From: Marinobacter similis
Lineage (GTDB): Bacteria; Pseudomonadota; Gammaproteobacteria; Pseudomonadales; Oleiphilaceae
DNA: 64,000 nt
Direction of reading: 5' to 3'
Assembly (NCBI RefSeq): GCF_000830985.1
Contig: NZ_CP007151.1
Location: forward strand, 2,790,001 to 2,854,000
In this document: positions 59,272-64,000 of the stretch, piece after piece
How the letters are laid out: each line of letters opens with the position of its first letter
Position numbering within the stretch: the stretch's first letter is position 1
Program-made: the position numbers and the translations under genes
Notes under the pieces: generated by a model
Databases searched by the model: none
What the model saw: only the letters and a program-made list of their open reading frames with translations
What the model was told of the DNA's origin: nothing

Positions 59272-60573
59272 TTGCATTTGTCACACCAGGCTAGAAGCTG
59301 GATCTTGCTTTGTTGGGCATGTCTTAGTTTGTCGGTCGTTTTTTCATCCCACTTGTGGCAAAGATCGACGGGTGCCGGTCTGAACCTGTTTGACGGCTTG
59401 ATCACCCTGCCAACAATATTTGTCCTGATACCTCTTATGATCCGGCGAGGTTTGGTAGGCGGAGGTTTTCTGCTAGCTGCCTCGCCACTGTTTGCTTATC
59501 TAGCGCTCGCGCTGAGTTCAATGCTCTGGGCAGAGAACCCTGATAGTTCAAAGACTTTTAGAGCGGCTACTCAGCTCTTGGCGTTGTTTGTTCTCTTTTC
59601 GTACCTGAGGCTCACTGATAACACCTTCGTACTCAGGCGCGCCCTTTTAATTGCCTGTATGTGTACCGCTGTAGTTGCGGCGTGGCACCTGATCGTGGTG
59701 TACGGGGTTATGGAGGCGCCATGGGCGACCGTTCTCTATGGGGTCAATCAGCAGGAATTGGCGTTGTATGGAGTCAAACCTGTTAATGCCGTGCTGGCTA
59801 CGCTTCTGGTCGTCCCTCAGGCTGCGTTATTGTTGGGATTGCTGTTGGAACAGCCTGACCGCAATCTCTGGCTCCGAGGGCTTGGATATTTGTCGCTCCT
59901 TGTACTAGTAACCATGATCATCGCACTGGAAAGGCGCACGGGGCAGGTTGCTATTGTTGTTGCCATTGCAGCCTGCGCTGTGCTCTATCGAAATCGAATC
60001 TGGTACATGCTTCTGGGGTTGGCGGTTTTTGCTGGCCTGCTCATCTTGATCTTTTTCCCAGATTTTATTCTTAGTCGAGGACTTTCCTGGCGTCCGTCTA
60101 TCTGGCTGGCGACGATTGACGAAATTGGCAATGCTCCATTCTTTGGGCACGGTATAACCAATACTGTGCGGCCAGTGGAAGTCTATGACAGTGTAGTGGG
60201 GGTGATGAGAAATTTTCGCCATCCTCACAACATGGCACTCTCAGTCACTTATGCCTTAGGTTTTCTGGGGCTGATTCTTTGGTTGGCCTTGTGGGTGCCT
60301 GGTGTTCTTGCACGGGTTTTTTCGGGCCAAAGAAGAGTTGAGGAGCTATACATCTTACTACCGGTCATCGTAGGTGTTGTTGCGCTCATGTTCGATGGTG
60401 GTGAGCCGTTATCAACGTTCCATTTCAACTGGTTCTGTTTTTGGATTCCAATTGTTTTGCTGCTCTCAAGCCAGGCATTTTATGGAGCGATGGTCTCCTC
60501 CGATGAGATGCCATCTCGTATTCGGCGTATCTTCCCCTCTGCAGGCGTATCGAACTCAGGTCTTCTCTTATGA
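59272..60573 (+). CDS. O-antigen ligase/polymerase-like membrane protein (WaaL/Wzy family)
   Basis: About 433 residues with roughly ten to twelve hydrophobic segments and a long periplasmic loop with the Wzy_C region (about residues 240-330, WRPSIWLATIDEIGNAPFFGHGI, RHPHNMALSVTYALG). No ATG start exists; TTG at 59272, with AGGGAA six bases upstream, is best (further TTGs at 59278 and 59224). Could be O-antigen ligase or polymerase. Its TGA overlaps the start of the next gene (ATGA). Confidence 0.75.
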   Translation: MHLSHQARSWILLCWACLSLSVVFSSHLWQRSTGAGLNLFDGLITLPTIFVLIPLMIRRGLVGGGFLLAASPLFAYLALALSSMLWAENPDSSKTFRAATQLLALFVLFSYLRLTDNTFVLRRALLIACMCTAVVAAWHLIVVYGVMEAPWATVLYGVNQQELALYGVKPVNAVLATLLVVPQAALLLGLLLEQPDRNLWLRGLGYLSLLVLVTMIIALERRTGQVAIVVAIAACAVLYRNRIWYMLLGLAVFAGLLILIFFPDFILSRGLSWRPSIWLATIDEIGNAPFFGHGITNTVRPVEVYDSVVGVMRNFRHPHNMALSVTYALGFLGLILWLALWVPGVLARVFSGQRRVEELYILLPVIVGVVALMFDGGEPLSTFHFNWFCFWIPIVLLLSSQAFYGAMVSSDEMPSRIRRIFPSAGVSNSGLLL

Positions 60574-61330
60574 GTGTTATTCCCCGAAAACTACATTTTG
60601 TCTGGTCGGTGATGAGTCGGCGCGGCCGGAAGCTCACATTGATACTTGGCGCCACCAGCATCCGGACTTCGAGGTGAAAGTCTGGGGAAATGACGACTGG
60701 AAAGAAGGAAGCTGGGTTAATAAGAAACATATGGATCGGATTGCGACCATGGATCGGGGCCTTGCAGGCGTCGCAGATCTGATGCGATGGGAGATCCTTC
60801 TGACCGAGGGAGGGTTTGCGTTAGACGCGGATTCGGTGTGCCTGAGCAGACTTCCAGAGTGGATTTTCAATTGTAATCTGTTTGCGCTCTGGGAGAACGA
60901 GCACTGCCGTCCCGGCCTTATTGCGAATGGATACGTTGGCTCCGTTCCAAATCATGAGATCATTCGCACAGTTGTGAATAATATAAACGATATCCCTGAC
61001 ATCAGGCGCCGATTTGTCTGGAAAAAGCTTCGTTATAAAAAACGCAAAGTCTGGCAAACGACCGGTCCGGTACCATTCACAGATGCGTTTTTCTCCTCAT
61101 CCTCCAGGGATGCGACGATTCTGCCGAGCCACTTTTTCTTGCCTTTGCATCATTCCGGGGTGGCTTATACGGGCGACGGCCCAGTCTACTCCTGTGAATT
61201 TTTTGCCGGGACCAAATCGAAATACAATGAGATGACAGAAACGGATCCGGCCAAGCTTGTCCAGGCAACGCGACAAAGGTTGGCTGACGAGACTGGTAAT
61301 AAATGGCGCGGGCATACTACGCCAGAATGA
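60570..61330 (+). CDS. GT32-like glycosyltransferase, one frameshift
   Basis: About 253 residues after repair. Starts MSVIPRKLHFVW; the frame is lost near 60606, where one more G gives WVGDESARPEAHIDTWRHQHPDFEV. DxD motif in LDADSVCL (about residue 90) and N-terminal pattern mark the Gly_transf_sug/GT32 type, which adds hexose to a polysaccharide. Coupled to the upstream ligase gene. The frame used is also open to the left, within the ligase, but that part is not conserved. Confidence 0.8.
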
Positions 61331-61416
61331 TTTGTCCGCCTTTGATAAACTCGAGTTATTGCGCTGGACACACACCCGATAATAGTTTTACACCGACATA
61401 GATCTGGATACCCACC

Positions 61417-62415
61417 ATGTTGAAAGGCAAAACAATCCTGGTTACCGGCGGAACCGGCTCCTTTGGTCATAAGTTCATCCCGATGACGTTGGAGAAGTAT
61501 GAGCCGAAGAAAATCATCGTATTCTCCAGGGATGAAATGAAGCAATGGGAAATGGCGAAGCTGTTTCAAGGTGATGATCGTCTTCGATTCTTCATTGGCG
61601 ATGTGAGAGACCGCGATCGACTTTACCGGGCACTTGATGGTGTCGATTACGTCGTCCATGCGGCAGCTACGAAGATTGTTCCAACTGCTGAGTACAATCC
61701 ATTCGAGTGCGTAAAAACCAACATACATGGTGCAATGAACCTTATTGATGCGGCGATTGATAAAGGCGTCAAAGGCGTTGTGGCATTGTCCACTGACAAG
61801 GCCAGCAGCCCGATCAACCTGTACGGTGCCACCAAGCTGGCGTCAGACAAGCTCTTCGTTGCTGGAAACTCCTACTCTGGTGGCCACGAGACGCGGTTTT
61901 CAGTGGTTCGCTACGGCAATGTGATGGGTTCGCGAGGATCCGTGATTCCATTTTTCATGTCGATCAAGGACAAGGGCGTCTTGCCGATCACCGACAACCG
62001 AATGACTCGTTTCATGATTTCTCTCGAGCAAGGGGTAGAGCTGGTTTGGCATGCCTTCGAGGACATGGAAGGCGGTGAGATCTATGTGAAGAAAATTCCA
62101 TCCATGAAAGTGACCGATCTGGCGCGAGTCGTCGCGCCTGATGCAAAGCAGGAAGAGGTTGGCATTCGCCCGGGAGAAAAGCTCCACGAGCAGATGATTG
62201 GTGCTGAAGATGCGTATTACACCTACGAGTACCCGGAGCATTTCAAGATTCTGCCCGCAATTAATAGTTGGGATAAGGATGCCAACCGAATCAAGGACGG
62301 TAAAAAGGTTGCTGAAGGTTTCGTGTATTCCAGTGAGAGCAACAACGAATGGATGACAGGCGACCAGCTGCAGCAATGGATTGATCAGCACTACAGCGAG
62401 ATAGGAAAGATCTGA
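61417..62415 (+). CDS. pseB: UDP-N-acetylglucosamine 4,6-dehydratase (inverting), PseB
   Basis: 332 residues, SDR fold. First step of pseudaminic acid synthesis. TGGTGSFG nucleotide loop (residues about 11-18), catalytic TDK and YGATK (about 135-145, LSTDKASSPINLYGATK), FFIGDVRDRDRL and IRPGEKLHEQM. Directly followed by pseC after two bases. The family also includes related FlaA1/WbpM-type short forms, but length and neighbours favour PseB. Confidence 0.92.
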   Translation: MLKGKTILVTGGTGSFGHKFIPMTLEKYEPKKIIVFSRDEMKQWEMAKLFQGDDRLRFFIGDVRDRDRLYRALDGVDYVVHAAATKIVPTAEYNPFECVKTNIHGAMNLIDAAIDKGVKGVVALSTDKASSPINLYGATKLASDKLFVAGNSYSGGHETRFSVVRYGNVMGSRGSVIPFFMSIKDKGVLPITDNRMTRFMISLEQGVELVWHAFEDMEGGEIYVKKIPSMKVTDLARVVAPDAKQEEVGIRPGEKLHEQMIGAEDAYYTYEYPEHFKILPAINSWDKDANRIKDGKKVAEGFVYSSESNNEWMTGDQLQQWIDQHYSEIGKI

Positions 62416-62417
62416 TC

Positions 62418-63578
62418 ATGATTCCATATGGGAAACAGGACATAAGGCAATCCGATATTGATGCCGTTGTTGAGGTCTTGAAGTCTGATTTTCTGACTCA
62501 GGGGCCGGCGGTGCCGAGGTTTGAGCAGGCGGTTGCAAGCCATGTGGGCGCGAAGCATGCCATTGCTGTGAATAGCGCAACCTCTGCGCTTCATATCGCC
62601 TGTCTTGCGCTTGGTCTGAAGGCGGGGGACTGGCTCTGGACATCGCCTGTCACGTTCGTAGCCTCAGCCAATTGCGGACTTTACTGCGGCGCCAATATCG
62701 ACTTTGTCGACATTGATCCTGTTTCCTACAACCTGTGCCCGAAGGCGCTTGAGAAGAAATTGGCAGTTGCTGAGCAACAAAACCGCCTGCCCAAAGTTGT
62801 GGTTGCGGTTCATCTGTGTGGGCAGCCTTGTGATATGGCTGCAATACACTCACTGTCAAAGCGGTACGGATTTGCGGTTATTGAAGACGCATCTCACGCC
62901 ATTGGCGGTAAATATCGCGGTGAGTTCATTGGTAACGGCAGGTATAGCGACATTACAGTCTTCAGCTTTCATCCGGTGAAGATTGTAACGACTGCTGAGG
63001 GCGGGCTGGCTCTTACGCAGAACAGCGATTTGGCCCGGCAGATGGATCAGCTTCGCAGTCATGGTATTACCCGTGATCCTGCGCTGATGTCTCGTGAATC
63101 TGACGGGCCCTGGTACTACCAACAAACGGGACTTGGCTATAACTATCGGATGACAGATCTCCAAGCTGCGTTGGGTGCGAGCCAAATGACGCGGTTGGAT
63201 AAGTATGTCAGCCGTCGCCACGAGTTGGCGGACGAGTACGATCGGCTGCTGGCCAATCTGCCTGTTAAAACTCCGGTCCAGCATCCGGACGGTTATTCCG
63301 GTCGCCACCTTTACGTCATCAGGCTTCGGTTAGACGATATTAACCGAACCCGGCGAGAGGTGTTTGAGTCCCTGAGGGCAAAAGGCATCGGTGTGAATGT
63401 GCATTACATACCGGTTCACACACAACCTTTTTATGCCCAGTTCGGATTTCAAGAAGGCCAGTACCCGAACGCTGAAAATTACTACTCTGAAGCAATCAGT
63501 CTCCCGCTGTTTCCGGGAATGTCAGCTGACGATCAAAGAGAAGTGGTTGCAGCACTGGCAGAGGCTCTTGGCGTATGA
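62418..63578 (+). CDS. pseC: UDP-4-amino-4,6-dideoxy-N-acetyl-beta-L-altrosamine transaminase, PseC
   Basis: 386 residues, DegT/DnrJ/EryC1 family PLP aminotransferase. Starts MIPYGKQDIRQSDIDAVVEVL; PLP lysine in FSFHPVKIVTTAEGG (about residue 187); NSATSALHIA and GLGYNYRMTDLQAALG are family motifs. Second step of the pathway. Overlaps pseF by four bases. Confidence 0.92.
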   Translation: MIPYGKQDIRQSDIDAVVEVLKSDFLTQGPAVPRFEQAVASHVGAKHAIAVNSATSALHIACLALGLKAGDWLWTSPVTFVASANCGLYCGANIDFVDIDPVSYNLCPKALEKKLAVAEQQNRLPKVVVAVHLCGQPCDMAAIHSLSKRYGFAVIEDASHAIGGKYRGEFIGNGRYSDITVFSFHPVKIVTTAEGGLALTQNSDLARQMDQLRSHGITRDPALMSRESDGPWYYQQTGLGYNYRMTDLQAALGASQMTRLDKYVSRRHELADEYDRLLANLPVKTPVQHPDGYSGRHLYVIRLRLDDINRTRREVFESLRAKGIGVNVHYIPVHTQPFYAQFGFQEGQYPNAENYYSEAISLPLFPGMSADDQREVVAALAEALGV

Positions 63579-64000
63579 ATCTCGCGGTAATACCGGCGCG
63601 CGGAGGTAGCAAACGAATTCCCCGCAAGAATATCAAACCCTTCTGCGGGCAACCTATGATTGCGTGGACCATAAAGGCAGCCATCGACAGTGGCTGTTTT
63701 GATCGGATCGTTGTCTCTACTGACGACGAGGAAATCGCATCTGTCGCCAGGGCCTGGGGGGCAGAGGTTCCCTTCATGCGGCCCGCAGAACTCGCCGACG
63801 ACCATGCGGGTACCATGCCAGTGGTAGCCCATGCCATCCGCGAGCTCTCTCAGGATGATCCGCTCGAAAGTGTCTGCTGCCTATATGCGACTGCGCCCTT
63901 TGTGCGTCCCGAGGATATTGCCCGTGGGCAGAATACCCTCAACAAATCCGCTGATTGTGATTTTGCATTCACAGTGACGAGTTTTGCTTTCCCCATCCAG
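63575..64000 (+). CDS. pseF: CMP-pseudaminic acid synthase, PseF (partial)
   Basis: First 142 residues; the gene runs off the window. N-terminal IPARGGSKRIPRKNIKPF and STDDEEIASVARAWGAEVPFMRPAELA are typical CMP-acylneuraminate synthetase motifs. Placement after pseB and pseC identifies it as PseF rather than NeuA. Later pathway genes (pseG, pseH, pseI) would be expected beyond the window. Confidence 0.88.
   Translation, partial: MNLAVIPARGGSKRIPRKNIKPFCGQPMIAWTIKAAIDSGCFDRIVVSTDDEEIASVARAWGAEVPFMRPAELADDHAGTMPVVAHAIRELSQDDPLESVCCLYATAPFVRPEDIARGQNTLNKSADCDFAFTVTSFAFPIQ

Noticed and set aside
60374..60569. Left extension of the GT32-like reading frame inside the ligase gene
   Set aside because: The extension is not conserved and overlaps a membrane protein; the ATGA start at 60570 with one base restored gives the proper N terminus.
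1..64000. CRISPR arrays, tRNA, rRNA or insertion sequences
   Set aside because: No repeated spacer pattern, cloverleaf, rRNA-like segment, transposase or terminal repeats were recognised by eye; a tool search could still find small items.

Overview
The window reads as chromosome of a marine gammaproteobacterium, most like Marinobacter or a close relative. This is inferred from the rplQ-uvrA-MFS-ssb order, a complete MSHA pilus locus, the glnA/ntrBC arrangement and the protein sequences; no database search was run.

Layout. (1) 1-1980, minus strand: the ends of a MoxR / DUF58 / DUF4381 / VWA cluster, cut by the window edge on one side and by an abrupt junction near 1975 on the other. (2) 1983-15824, plus strand: the S10, spc and alpha ribosomal protein operons with secY and rpoA, driven by a consensus promoter before rpsJ and probably a second one before rpsM. 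(3) 15862-20865: uvrA facing the ribosomal operons, then a YajR-type MFS transporter and ssb. (4) 21026-38352, plus strand: a 17 kb MSHA type IV pilus locus in the order mshI-(pilN-like)-J-K-L-M-N-E-G-F-B-A-C-D-O-P-Q, from inner-membrane assembly proteins and secretin to ATPases, platform protein, pilins and the large MshQ. (5) 38446-43338, minus strand: ntrC, ntrB, a DUF4124 protein and glnA, with sigma-54 promoters and NtrC-type operators before both ntrB and glnA. (6) 43883-54990: typA, proline iminopeptidase, dtd, a porin, a CYTH triphosphatase, a potassium channel, glnE (which modifies the GlnA encoded nearby) and ilvE. (7) 55079-64000: cell-surface polysaccharide genes: DUF6165, a heptosyltransferase, two LPS-kinase-like genes, glycosyltransferases, an O-antigen ligase-like protein and the start of a pseudaminic acid pathway (pseB, pseC, pseF, the last cut by the window end).

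A dominant technical feature is the number of single-base frameshifts, about twenty, nearly all explained by the loss of one base, usually from a short G or C run. They hit genes the cell cannot do without (rplB, rpsD, glnA), so I treat them as sequence errors and annotate the genes as full-length with a noted frameshift, not as pseudogenes.

No tRNA, rRNA, CRISPR array or insertion sequence was recognised. Points most worth a second look are the MoxR/rpsJ junction, the paired sigma-54/NtrC control sites, the c-di-GMP-binding motif pair in MshE, the LamG-bearing MshQ, and the second, divergent LPS-kinase-like gene. I did not find a system that I would call clearly undescribed.
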